From Amphibalanus amphitrite (Eukaryota > Arthropoda > Thecostraca > Balanomorpha > Balanidae): DNA of 64,000 nucleotides. Under the pieces are notes generated by a model. It did no database searches, had not been told where the DNA came from, and saw only the letters and a list, made by a program, of their open reading frames with translations. The stretch is from the NCBI RefSeq assembly GCF_019059575.1, contig NW_024881531.1, positions 620,001 through 684,000 on the forward strand, read 5' to 3'. Shown here one piece after another: positions 1-10,243 of the stretch. Position numbers and translations under genes: made by a program. Each line of letters opens with the position of its first letter. The stretch's first letter is position 1.

Positions 1-1920
1 TGTCAGAGGCGGTTGACACGTATTACGAATACCCGTCACGACCCCTACCGGTTGACCTGACCTGACCCGACCTGGTTTAAACGCTTAACGACATCATCTG
101 TGATCAAAACTAACACGATATTCGTGATCAGCACCCCGGAAAACCCCTTAGCAGCCACGCTTTACGACTTTCTAACAGGCCCTGATATTCCCGATTTTTA
201 CCTGACCTGGAAGGTCAACCGATGACCTTGTACCTTAAAATTGGATATCATTGACTTCCTCTCGTGACGGGCAACACGCTCGGTTTTTTTTCCGCAAAGC
301 TCTAGCTCCATCAGGGGCCAAACGCGAGGGGGATCGTACCCCCCCCCCCTTGTGCCGTCGAAGGACTCAAAATGGCCTGTGCCGGCGAGGATTAATTGAA
401 GGTGTTCCGCCGCTACTGAGTGTCGCCTCCGGGCTGGTTGACGGCTATCTTTTTTATAATAATCAATGGTCTGTCTTGCCCTCTGATGCTTCTATTCTAT
501 GTATTATCAGGATACACAGATCTTTTGCTCCCCTGATGATACACAGATCACGTCTCCCCTGTTTTCATCTGGGCGGTCACATTTATCTACCGAAGAGCCC
601 CCCACCTCCCCCTTATGATATATACCGCCCCAGAAACTGCACAGTTAATGCCTGATGAATGAGGAATGCCGTTGTCTTTGAGCATGTTTGATTCGGTTCA
701 GATTCAATCCAACCATACCAGTCGGCAGTCTGTTCTGGAGGTACTGGAAGAAGAAAAAATTGTATAGGATTTTATGCATGCTAAGACGACGCCTGAATAC
801 TTAATCAGCAAAATCATAATGAATCAAAATCGTATAAAATCAGCCCAAAACGCCAAAACAGGTCACTTTCTACACTAACAATGGAAAACGAAACAAAGAG
901 GTATACGCAAACATTATAGGTGCTCTAAAGGGTCAACGAACACCCGAACAACTTCAAATCCCGTCACCGACGCAGCGCGCACTGTTTGGAACTAGGTAAC
1001 CCAGTGATTTAGTGGCCAGCCTACCTGCGGAAGGCGTACACATTGAGGAAGGAGGTCCTCCTGGCCCGCACGCCGGCGAAGGTGCCATAGCTGAGGGGGA
1101 GGCGTGGCGGTCCGGACACACACGCGCTGAGCCCGCTCCTCCTGGACGGCATCGCTGTCAGAACTGAGTGTCGCCGACGGCGGCGGATCGCCCGCGGGGC
1201 TCAGAGCCGTCCGTCTTCCACCTTCCAGACTCCCAGAGCGGTGGGACCGCAGAGGCGCCGCCAGGCTCAGGGAGGATAGCACTTGTAGAAAAAACGACCA
1301 GCGATTTGGAAAATTGGTAGTGGTAGCTTTGTTATTGCTTGTTCAATTTACCCGCTTTCATATTTTTGAATAGGTAAATCAGCGCACCTGATGTCTCAAT
1401 TGATTAATTCTGTCTCCGCCTCTGGCCATCAGCCTACTGTCCTCTCATGGTGGACAGATCACAGTGACACAATGACCCTGGCCGTGCCCCACATTGGCAA
1501 GGGCAGCGGAACAGTCGGTGCGCCAGACCTGACTCCAGCTCCTGTCTGTTTACTTCGGAACGTGTGCTTCCGTCCGGCCCGTCCGGATGAGCCATAAATG
1601 GGCGATCGAATAGCGAAATAGCCAGCGGGATAGGCAATAGGCATCCACACTAACGGTTGGTAGCAAAGATAAGCTTGCATTTTTTAAAGTAATGCTTATA
1701 ACTCGTAAAAAGTATGCTTGGTGGGCTCTATGGTACTCATAGTTTCGTCGCGATCCATTGCTTTTACGCGGGTTATTTGTGAAAACCCGAGAGACCCGTT
1801 CGCCCTCTCTGCCCCGTTATAAGTGCAAGGGCTAAATGTAATAACTGTTGATTCTAAACGCTATTAGGCAAAACCTCAATATATGTTGGTAACTAGCTAC
1901 AGATTGCGTAATCGTTCCTA
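1..1920. other. Intergenic or intronic DNA with one weak exon candidate
   Basis: I see no convincing gene. The first 230 bases contain several TGACCT/AGGTCA-like half-sites (for example around 50-70 and 200-230). A GC-rich block at about 1020-1280 contrasts with its AT-rich surroundings and holds a possible short minus-strand exon (1025-1152, see findings). The rest is mixed-composition DNA without recognisable repeats. Confidence 0.5.
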
Positions 1921-2723
1921 CAGGGTGTTTCACAATAAATGTTACTTTTGAATAGCTTAAATGAAGATCTTACTTGTTCGTAAGCGCGTAAATTTTATAT
2001 GCATTTTGCTGCAAATTTGTTGCGGTTTTTAGTCCTTACATTTTTTTTTTACAAACCGTCAACGGTTCCATCTGTATGGACGTGCAATGCCAACACCGTC
2101 AAAACGGGTCAATTCGCCGTGTACAGATGATGAGGCGGTATGGGTGGTCAATGGTCATGCATTACGGCGCTTTGCGGAGTCTGACTGCAGTGCGACGGAG
2201 TTTCGGTAGCCATTTTAAAAGGAGGAAGGATATTCCGTCAAAAATGTCTTTCAAACGGGTGGTAGAAAGGTTCCAGAAGACTGGAAACACGAGACCAGCC
2301 CCGCCTCCTGGCCGGACGGCGATCCCAGAAAATCTGGTTGAAAAAGTCAGACGGAAGGGTGGCATAGTGGATAACCCGTGAAGGGTGCTGAACTGAAAGT
2401 TATATGTTCATCAGTCCTACTGTTCTGCTGTCTCATGTGGTAATACTAATGAGCCATATGTAATACATGTCACTGAAACATCGTCGTTTGAAAAGCAACA
2501 TTCATTGTGAAGGACCCTGAAGCTTAACAGCGAATTGAACCGTTTTGATGGCGTGGACATTGCACGTACATAAAGAATGCACTTGATGATTCGTCATAGT
2601 TTTTGTAAGGATAAAAAACCCGAAAGAATTTGCAACAAAATGAATATAGAATTTATGGGCATACGAATAGTTGAGGTCATTTTAAAAGCTTATCAAAAGT
2701 AACATTTATTGTGAAACACCCTG
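1921..2723. mobile_element. Non-autonomous mariner/Tc1-like DNA transposon, 803 bp
   Basis: The left end starts CAGGGTGTTTCACAATAAA and the right end is its inverted copy (TTTATTGTGAAACACCCTG); the match covers roughly 30 bases with few mismatches. TA dinucleotides flank both ends (1919-1920 and 2724-2725), the target duplication expected of the IS630/Tc1/mariner superfamily. The interior holds a reading frame resembling only the helix-turn-helix half of a transposase (2076-2381). The element is far too short for a catalytic DDE/D domain, so it would depend on a transposase supplied elsewhere. Confidence 0.85.
2076..2381 (+). pseudogene. Truncated transposase, helix-turn-helix N-terminal part
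   Basis: This 101-codon frame lies inside the mariner-like element. Its second half resembles the N-terminal helix-turn-helix region (DUF4817-like) found in arthropod IS630/mariner-type transposases: a VVERFQKTGN segment, then a proline- and arginine-containing linker (PPPGRTAIPEN) and a charged helix (LVEKVRR). In intact relatives a DDE/D catalytic domain follows; here the frame stops about 340 bases before the right terminal repeat and nothing catalytic is visible. It is best read as the remnant left by an internal deletion. It could still bind transposon ends if expressed, which is speculation. The family match is from memory of the motif pattern, not a search. Confidence 0.6.
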
Positions 2724-4486
2724 TAGTTGCGGATTTGGCGTCGGTATCCGACCATTCATCTGCGCGTCTATTGACGTCCAACATCCGAGCCATCCGGAGG
2801 TGTGTCAAAGCGCCGCGTGATTAGTGGGACCACGGTATATGGAGTGGGGCCCGGCTGGCCCAGCTCCAGCTCAAAAGCCCGCCAAGGGTCCTGCACGTCG
2901 CGCCAAAAATAATCAACGGGCAGTGACGGTGGTATACGTTGCTGGAATATGACTGCAACGGTTAAAATTGAGAAAACTGCTGGGCTGATCGGCTGAGATA
3001 AAGCAAACGTGGAAATTCAATGAAGGCGCCCAATCACGGCCACAGGTTGAGAAAAAATCATCGGTTAATTGATTAATGATTATGGTTTCTTTGATAGCGC
3101 ACGGCCGAGGTTGCTTTGATGCCTCAAGGCTCAATGTACATAGATATATCGATAAATTAGCTTGTGCGAGTGCAAATATCATTCTATGTAAATATAGACG
3201 ATATTTGTGGCATATCGGTATCTTATCCTCATATTTCACCCCTCCCATAAAATAAGGCACAGACACATCTCGACAAATCAATCTGACTTAGGGTATGCTA
3301 CACCAAGGTCGTCATAGGCCATAGATCAATTGGTCCAATTCATTATTTATCCACATTCACCTATATGTTCATATCTACCTTGGCGATGGTTTAATGTGGA
3401 TAATAAATTCACTCGCAAGTCATACAATGCGACTATTATTTTTTAAGATGCATGAGGCACGCATTTACATTCCATTACAAATTTCGAGACCCTATGTGCA
3501 TATTTTTTTAGACGATGGTTGATAGTGGAGGCAATCTTTGCAAAAAACTGTAGTTTGTTATCTAAACTTATCACCTGAAAACCACGTGAAAATTATAGCT
3601 GCAGCTATGGCTAAACGAGGTTGCGCTCACCATACCTACCTATGTAAATGCTGGAGCGGCTTATGAAACGGCGGTGCCACCCTATTCAAATGGAACGCTT
3701 AGACTTCAGTCCATAACGACCATTAGTCCATTCGGTGTGGCTAATTAGATGAGTTAGGCTTAACGAAATGAGCCAATCATTCACGGCTAGCGTAGTCAGA
3801 TCCATAACGACCAGAGCTGATGGACATACGACCTCCGCTCCCTCTCCCATATTGCATAATATTGCTGTGCTAGGCACCACTCTAAAGCTTCTCCAATCTC
3901 CATCAAGCCAAGATGCTGTTCTAACTTCTATTCCATTTATGTATTTGCCTCACTGTCTGCCAATATGATATAGGTAAGTAAGTATTCACCCGTCCTGTCC
4001 ATGCTGTAGCATCGAATGACATGGCTGTCACCTGACATCCAGCGTATTGATCTAAGCCGCATTGATCTAACGCTTTTCGAGGAAAGCGATGCCCCAATGG
4101 CTTTCGCCTGGCACTTCTGTCTCCGATTACTGTTTATCCCGGATCCAGTATTGATCATTTACCTCTCTCGTTACAAGTCAACTCCAATGGGCTAAATAAA
4201 CGGTCGCACCTCGCTGTCGCTTTTAAATGGCATAAAGCGATGTGAAACTACACACGACACTTTGATTGAGATTGATTGAGCCAAACGGCATCTTTTAATG
4301 GAAAAGGTGACGGAAGATCTGGTAATTTCTTGGAACATAATTTGATATTTTGCTCAATTCCTGGTTTTTGTTCACGTTTTCCTGATAGTTGAAAGGCAGG
4401 TGTTTTCTGAACAAGACATTTCGTAGAACGCTGGTACCGTCGGAACACAGCTCGTAATGAAGCGGCTGCAATGGAACATACATTAA
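2724..4486. other. Spacer with no gene seen
   Basis: AT-rich DNA. The longest frames (for example 122 codons on the minus strand at 2913-3281) have no recognisable domain or exon signals. I see no tandem array and no clear element ends here. Confidence 0.5.
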
Positions 4487-5173
4487 AGGGACAGTATCAT
4501 CGAAAAAAAATCAATGTATGGAGCTGATTTTTTTTTTACTAGCATTTCTTATTTTTCTGAATCAGAAAAACATAGTTTGAGGACCGAACTCGGTGAAAAA
4601 TATTTTTTCATGAGCGAGTCATTTTCATGAGCGAACCACCACTACAAGCATGGCCGCCACTTTGGAAGCCTGCGAAATTACTACAGAACTGGCGCAGATA
4701 ATACATTATTGACGCTACGCTTACGCGGCCGCTCTTCTGATTGAGTTGTCGTTGAGATCGAGACTGATCAGATGACGTCATACATATACGTCATACATTG
4801 GAGGGAGATTGTGATTCAAGCTGGAGGAATTCCTTTGTTGAGCCGCTAGAATCCGAAGGAAACAGCGGAAATTGCCTACGACTATTTAATGAATTTAACG
4901 GTGATGAATAAGTGCGAAAAACGTTTTGGCTTTATGAAATTTGATGAAATGACCAGGGTAAAAGTTTTATTACTGGCGGTCAATTCAAAACGGCGCAAAC
5001 ACTTAAACAGTGAAGATAGTGAAGCACGATTCAAAGTGTAGTACACCTTTCGTACTTTGAGCGGCGATAGCGGGATAACGGTGTGGAGCTTCGAGGATCG
5101 GTCTTCAGTTCCTGGACCAGAAAGGTGGGGCCTATGGAATGACAAATTTCATCAAAATGGTGATACTGTCCCT
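4487..5173. mobile_element. TTAA-flanked non-autonomous DNA transposon, 687 bp
   Basis: The ends are inverted copies, AGGGACAGTATCA at the left and TGATACTGTCCCT at the right. TTAA occurs directly outside each end (4483-4486 and 5174-5177), fitting a TTAA target duplication as made by piggyBac or Kolobok transposases. The terminal repeat is short, about 13 bases, after which the ends diverge. No transposase frame is present, so this is a deletion derivative or MITE-type element. Which TTAA superfamily it belongs to cannot be decided from the ends alone. Confidence 0.75.
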
Positions 5174-5448
5174 TTAATAAACATCTGGGCTCTTAACTGT
5201 GGCTGCATCGAGGAAAATACCGCGAATACCATAAAGCTAATTTTGTTACACGAATTAGAATTCAACCAGCGATTTTACTTTCATAATTTTTTGTTTTAAA
5301 AATGAAAAAATAAAACATGATAAAAATGAATGCGTTTCGATTAAGTGAATACCTATTTGTTCATCAGTTCCAAATCGAGGCACAGAGTGCCACCTAAATA
5401 CTCGTGGCGATTATGATGGTTCATAACGTAATATATGTTATTGATCAA

Positions 5449-5684
5449 CTACCCTTGGTGGTCATGTGGTGATGATGGACACCTCACCTACCCGTGGTGC
5501 TTGTGGTGGTGTAGGACACCTCACCTACCCGTGGTGATTGTGATGTAGAACACCTCGCCTACCCGTGGTGATTGTGGTGTAGGACACCTCGCCTATCCGT
5601 GGTGGTGGTTGGTGTAGGACTCTTCTACCCGTGGTTGTGGCTGGTGTAGGACTCTCCAGTCTCCACCTACCCGTGATGGTTGTG
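5449..5684. repeat. Minisatellite derived from the 3' end of the adjacent exon
   Basis: About six degenerate units of 32-40 bases, each beginning CTACCCGTGGT on the plus strand, run straight into the last codons of the minus-strand exon that ends at 5667. On the minus strand every unit reads roughly CACCACGGGTAGGTGAGG, so the codons for His-His-Gly, the stop TAG and a splice-donor-like GTAGGT/GTGAGG are repeated several times. The array therefore seems to have grown from the exon end. Confidence 0.8.
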
Positions 5685-6947
5685 GTGCATGTGGGAGTGC
5701 AGCCACTGGTTGAAGCTGCGCCTCCTCGGCATCCCCGCCGCTCCGCCTCGCTCCATGTCGTGCAGCTGGGAGGCCGAGGCGCGCCGCAGGATGGTCGGCA
5801 CAGCCAGCAGAGGCCGCTGCAGGCCGTGCAGCAGGCCGTCCTCGGACCCCGGCCGGCCGGCCGTGGACGCCTTCCGCGCAGCCGAGCCGGTGGGGATGTC
5901 ACTGGCCGGCCGCCGCAGCCGCGGACTGACCGAGTCCGGCACGGTGATGTTCTCCTTGGAGCCGGGCTTCGAGCCTGCCCTGGAGCTGGGTTTTGAGCCC
6001 GCTCTGGAGCCGGCCGCAGAGCCGGGTATCGAGCCGGGCAGGGTGTGGGCTCGGGCCCGTGGCACCGGGTCAGTCGCTGCTGCTTGGAGGCCAGAGGCCG
6101 CTGCACCGTCCACACAACTACTAGCATTTCCTCCACTGGTGCCACTAACTCCTCTCCCACCGCTGCCACCACTGCCACCGGTAGCAACTCCACCACTACC
6201 ATCTCCATCACCAGTGCTAACTGAGCCTGAGGTGCCACCTGCTGAGCCTCTGTCCTCACTGCTCGCACTCGGGGACCTCACCAGAGGCGGCGTCTCCAGT
6301 CCCGAAACCGGCTGTACGGTGAACCGGGAGAAGGAATTAATGCGTCGCACAACGTTACGGTCGGAGGTGACGGTGACAATGGGAATGGGAGGAGAAGAAG
6401 AGCAATGGTCGGACGTGGGCGAGGAAGGGTCAGCGGTAGATGATGGTGAGTTTGTGGCAGATGATGAAGGGTTTTCTAGTGATATTGATGGTGGCTCAGT
6501 GGGCGACGATAGGTCAGAACTGGGAGACGGATGGTCTTCATTATGTGAAGTCGTGTTTGAAGCTGATGATTGTGATCCGACGTTAATTTCAACAACGGAT
6601 CCAGGTAATGCGGCTGACGTGGATGGTGGGATTTTGCTCGAGGGAACCACCAGGCTTGTCAGACCGGCGGCAGGACTGGCGGCACTGGAATGTTTGTCCT
6701 CCTCCGGCGACGAGTCGGCGCTGTCCGACCTGCTCGCGGCCGGCCGCGCGCCCCGGTCCCGCCGCTCGCGGTCACTCTCACACACCGAGGACGATTCACT
6801 CCGGTCCGGAGAGTCGCTGATGAAGAAAATCTTCGGCTTGTCGTCACCGACGACCGGCGGGAGCGCCAGGCCGCTGGCGGCGGCCGCCCGCTCGGCAACC
6901 TCCGGGGAGTGCCGCTCCCCCCGGCCGGCGGCTCTGTCGCTATTCAT
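5667..6947 (-). CDS. Unknown serine-rich disordered protein, probably a 5' coding exon
   Basis: I do not recognise the family. The open frame (426 codons from ATG 6947) lies in a GC-rich block like the other coding exons here. The product is low in complexity and rich in Ser, Pro and Gly. A conserved-looking patch KPKIFFISDSP lies at residues 37-47; RRINSFSRFTVQPV at 201-214 contains RFTV, which fits the RFx[V/I] docking motif of SPAK/OSR1 kinases. A repeated GSK/GSR segment is at about 309-331, and several RRxS-type basophilic kinase sites occur at 380-412. The C-terminus is histidine-rich (HSHMHHNHHG). The last codons overlap a good splice donor, CACGG|GTAGGT, so the TAG stop may lie in an intron and the protein may continue in exons I could not identify. 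Upstream in-frame ATGs at 7106 (better Kozak context) and 7337 are alternatives. A long frame on the opposite strand is its shadow. Confidence 0.5.
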   Translation of the reverse strand: MNSDRAAGRGERHSPEVAERAAAASGLALPPVVGDDKPKIFFISDSPDRSESSSVCESDRERRDRGARPAASRSDSADSSPEEDKHSSAASPAAGLTSLVVPSSKIPPSTSAALPGSVVEINVGSQSSASNTTSHNEDHPSPSSDLSSPTEPPSISLENPSSSATNSPSSTADPSSPTSDHCSSSPPIPIVTVTSDRNVVRRINSFSRFTVQPVSGLETPPLVRSPSASSEDRGSAGGTSGSVSTGDGDGSGGVATGGSGGSGGRGVSGTSGGNASSCVDGAAASGLQAAATDPVPRARAHTLPGSIPGSAAGSRAGSKPSSRAGSKPGSKENITVPDSVSPRLRRPASDIPTGSAARKASTAGRPGSEDGLLHGLQRPLLAVPTILRRASASQLHDMERGGAAGMPRRRSFNQWLHSHMHHNHHG

Positions 6948-8561
6948 CGGACGCCGTGTGTACTCTGCGCGGCCTCTGACACGCCGGATGGCAGCGAGCC
7001 ACCAGGGCACGGCGGCGGCGCGCGGTGGCGGTGGCGGCGTCACCGGGCTGCCACCACCCGGCACCGCTTCCCGAACGGGCCTCACGCCCGCGCGGCGCCG
7101 CGCCATGCCGCCAGAGCCATCGCTCCCACTCACACCCACTCTCTCACCCGAGCGCTTCAGCCCGCCCGCTCTGCCGACACCGCCTGTCACCGATCCGACG
7201 GCGCTCTCTCCCGCACTACCGACCGGACCGGCGGCACACCTCCCGACCGGCACTCGACGCGCGCGCGCTGTTCCGTCGCCACCGACGCTGGCTCGTCGGC
7301 CGCGGCGCCCAGACTGGCCGGTAGCGGCGCGCGTCAACTCGGGTCAGCGCTCGTCGAAGTCGGCGACGGAGCCGAGTTATTTCGGTGGCCCAGCCGTCGC
7401 TGCCGTCGGCGCCGCGACACCAACTCTGACAGAATGCCGTTCAACGTTTCAAAGACACAGTTTGTGCGCAAAACTCCTACGCCTCACCTGTTCTTTTGGC
7501 ATGCGAGTTATTAAAAACGTGCCTCTGAAAGCCGCAAATGCTCTCTTTATCTACACATGCGCGTCAGGCCAAATTAGGGATATTTTTGTACGGCCCCCAT
7601 TGCATCACGACACGCTTTGCGTCATGAGCGACGTCTGCGCAGCGGCTCACTCCACTCCAAACGGCCGGCCGGCCGGACGGACACCAGCTCGGCGCATCCC
7701 CGGCGACGGGCACCAGCTCGGCGCATCTCCGGTGAGCGCCGGCGTGACGCAGGTGGGACGATAGCGGCGCATCTGTCAGCTCGTCTGGCGGCGATCTGAC
7801 GGCTCTGCAGAACGGTGCTGGGATGGGACTGATGCCAGGAGGCAGGGACCGCTGGGGAGTCCGGCTGGCACGTCCCAGATCGAATGGCTTTAAATCGACC
7901 ACGATGGTTATCCATGGCCGGTGTGGTATGACCGGTGTTCCTAACTATCTCACACATTTAGGATATCTATGGGTAGATGGGCATATATCTAATTCATATT
8001 CACCCAAAAATCGCTTCGGCCATTACACTTTACTTTAGGAATATCTGACAGTTAATTTGGAAAATGTTAGGGGCAGGGCTTTTTATATCGGCAAGCACAT
8101 AATATATGACTGTAGCTTTCCGCTTTAGTGGGTGGGACATTCTTTTCGGTCTAACAAGACTTTCTCATGGCCATGTGATAATAAAGTGACAAAGGGAAGA
8201 CTTTGGACTGAGACACCCACCGCTTGTTACACCGTCTCGCAATTGAGCCCGCCCCGTGAGACAGGCATATAACTTTCCAGGACAGGTATTCATATTTCAT
8301 ACCATAAGATCAGTGCTTTGATACAACTACCTACATGAAACTCTGCTATTAGGAACGATGTGTTAAGTGACCACCTTACGTGTAGGTGTGACGTGTGTGT
8401 AATGTGTGTCATATTGTATCCACCACCTTCATTTCACTTGAATTGGGAGCCAATAATTATAGCCATTTTCGTATGGATCGTCTTACCACGATCTGCATAT
8501 ACAAACATGCATACCCACGAAAGTGCCTCCCTTGTGAATTCCATCGAACTGTACGTACTTC
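6948..8561. other. CpG-rich upstream flank of the disordered-protein exon, then spacer
   Basis: CpG-rich sequence continues to about 7440 and probably includes the 5' UTR or promoter of the minus-strand exon; no TATA box is evident. From 7440 to 7900 GC-rich and AT-rich segments alternate, including two near-direct copies of a short CAGCTCGGCGCATC motif at about 7685-7725. Beyond 7900 the DNA is AT-rich and I see no gene. Confidence 0.4.
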
Positions 8562-9285
8562 GTACACTCGTGGGCAGATTGATGTTCTACAACTCTTTAT
8601 CCACCGGGTTCCTATGGCTCAGCATTGGCAGCAGCCGCCTGGTACCGGTAGACTGTGCCGCTTCACTTACTTGTCAAGCGGCACAGCCTACCCACACCGT
8701 ATGACACCGGTCTGGGTCGGTGTCTGGAAGGTGATGTGGGCCGCCTGTGACGTCAGCGCAGCGGTGAGGGCCGAGCCCGGAGGCATGGCTCGGGTCGGCG
8801 CGGCGCGGCGGCTGGCGAGGGCTGGGGAGTGAGGCGGGATGGAAGCATGGACCATCGCGCGGCTTGGCGAGCGTAGTTAACTTTCGCGTCTCCATTTGCC
8901 AATTATTCTACCTATCAATTGCGCTAAAGCATTTGTTAAAATTTCCTATGCCCAAGACAGCGCCTATCATTTACTTGCTATGCGACTATGCGTATTACGA
9001 CGCACTTAAGCATGGCAATGGGACAGCCGATAGAACTTATGTCACACGTGCATCGAGGTGCGGAGCTATATTTTGTATAACATATTAGTATTGAGGCCTT
9101 AATTGAGCAGATTGGTGTCTATTGTTTCGCACGGCAATCGTCTAGAGACGTGGAAACTAGGGGTTATGGGTATAGTGCGGCAGCCAACGCCCCAATTTAA
9201 AGCGATTATTACTGTTGCTCTAATATGTGGTCGCAGCCGCCAATAGCAAACCGTTCCAACTAGGAGCCAAAAAGGCGGACGCTCA

Positions 9286-9357
9286 GGAGGGTTCGAACCG
9301 GGCTTCCCCACCGGTCAGCTTACGATACGAACGTTCATCCACTGAGCTAACGAGAAT
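9286..9357 (-). repeat. tRNA-derived segment in foldback centre (left copy)
   Basis: On the minus strand the sequence has a box-A-like TTAGCTCAGTGGA and, about 50 bases later, a box-B-like GGTTCGAACC. These are internal RNA polymerase III promoter signals. The anticodon arm does not pair well and no clean acceptor stem is seen, so this is a tRNA-derived repeat head, not a tRNA gene. Confidence 0.6.
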
Positions 9358-9456
9358 GGTCCCCAGCGGCACAAAACAAAATGACATTCACCCGCTGACC
9401 GCCAATGACAGTTTTGTGACATTTGATCCCGTTTGACCGCGGCGGGGTGGTCGCTG

Positions 9457-9530
9457 GTCTCGGTAGCTCAGTGGATGCACGCTAGAGTCGTAGGGTGACC
9501 GGTTGGAGAAGCCCGGTTCGAACCGTCCCA
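9457..9530 (+). repeat. tRNA-derived segment in foldback centre (right copy)
   Basis: The plus strand shows GGTAGCTCAGTGGAT (box A) followed by GGTTCGAACC (box B). It is the inverted partner of the left copy, and the two would be transcribed away from or towards each other as parts of one hairpin. Pairing for a functional cloverleaf is poor. Confidence 0.6.
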
Positions 9531-10243
9531 GGTGCGCGAATTATTTGCTCCTAGTTAGACCGGTTTGCTATTGGTGGCTGCGATCACACATTAGAGGAAC
9601 AGTGAGATTCGCTTAAAGTTCGGGCGTTGGCTGCCGCGCTATCCAAAAACTGCAGTTCCCACGCCTCTGGACGATTGCTGTGCAAAATAATAGAGACCAA
9701 TGAGCTCAATCAAGGCCTTAATACTTATCTGTTATAAACAATGCAGCTCCGCAACTCGATGCACGTGTGATATAAATTTTATCGGCTGTCCCAATGCTTC
9801 GTTAAAGTGTGTCGCAATGCACATGGCAAGTATGATGATAAGCGCTGTCTTGAGCATAGGATATTTTAACAAATGCTTTAGAGCAATTGTTAGGTAGAAT
9901 ACTTGGAGCCTTGAGACGCGAAAGTTAACTACACTCGCTCAGCCGCGCGATGGTCCATGCTCCCACCCCGCCGCCCTCCCCAGCCCTCGCCAGCCGCCGC
10001 GCCGCGCCGACCCGAGCCATGCCTCCGGGCTCGGCCCTCACCGCTGCGCTGACGTCACAGGCGGCCCACATCGCCTTCCAGCCACCGACCCAGACCGGTG
10101 TCATACGGTGTGGGTAGGCTGTGCCGCTTGACAAGTAAGTGAAGCGGCACAGTCTATCGGTACCAGGCGGCTGCTGCCAATGCTGAGCCATAGGAACCCG
10201 GTGAATAAAGAGTTGTAGAACATCAATCTGCCCACGAGTGTAC

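Larger units (their letters stand above)
8562..10243. mobile_element. 1.7-kb foldback (near-palindromic) element
   Basis: The left arm starts GTACACTCGTGGGCAGATTG at 8562 and the right arm ends with its inverted copy at 10243. The arms stay recognisably complementary for about 700 bases each, best in the outer 330 bases, and decay towards a centre near 9400. TA flanks the CACTCGTGGG termini on both sides, compatible with a TA target duplication, though TA is also part of the palindrome. There is no transposase frame; frames in the outer arms are mirror images of each other. The centre contains two tRNA-like segments in opposite orientation. It may be a foldback DNA transposon, or two inverted copies of one repeat. 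Confidence 0.75.

Noticed and set aside
5680-7764. 694-codon plus-strand frame
   Set aside because: It lies antisense to the minus-strand serine-rich exon; the long open frame follows from GC-rich codons on the other strand, and its ending has no domain.
9457-9530. Functional tRNA gene
   Set aside because: Internal promoter boxes are present but the anticodon arm and acceptor stem do not pair, and the segment is mirrored in a foldback element.
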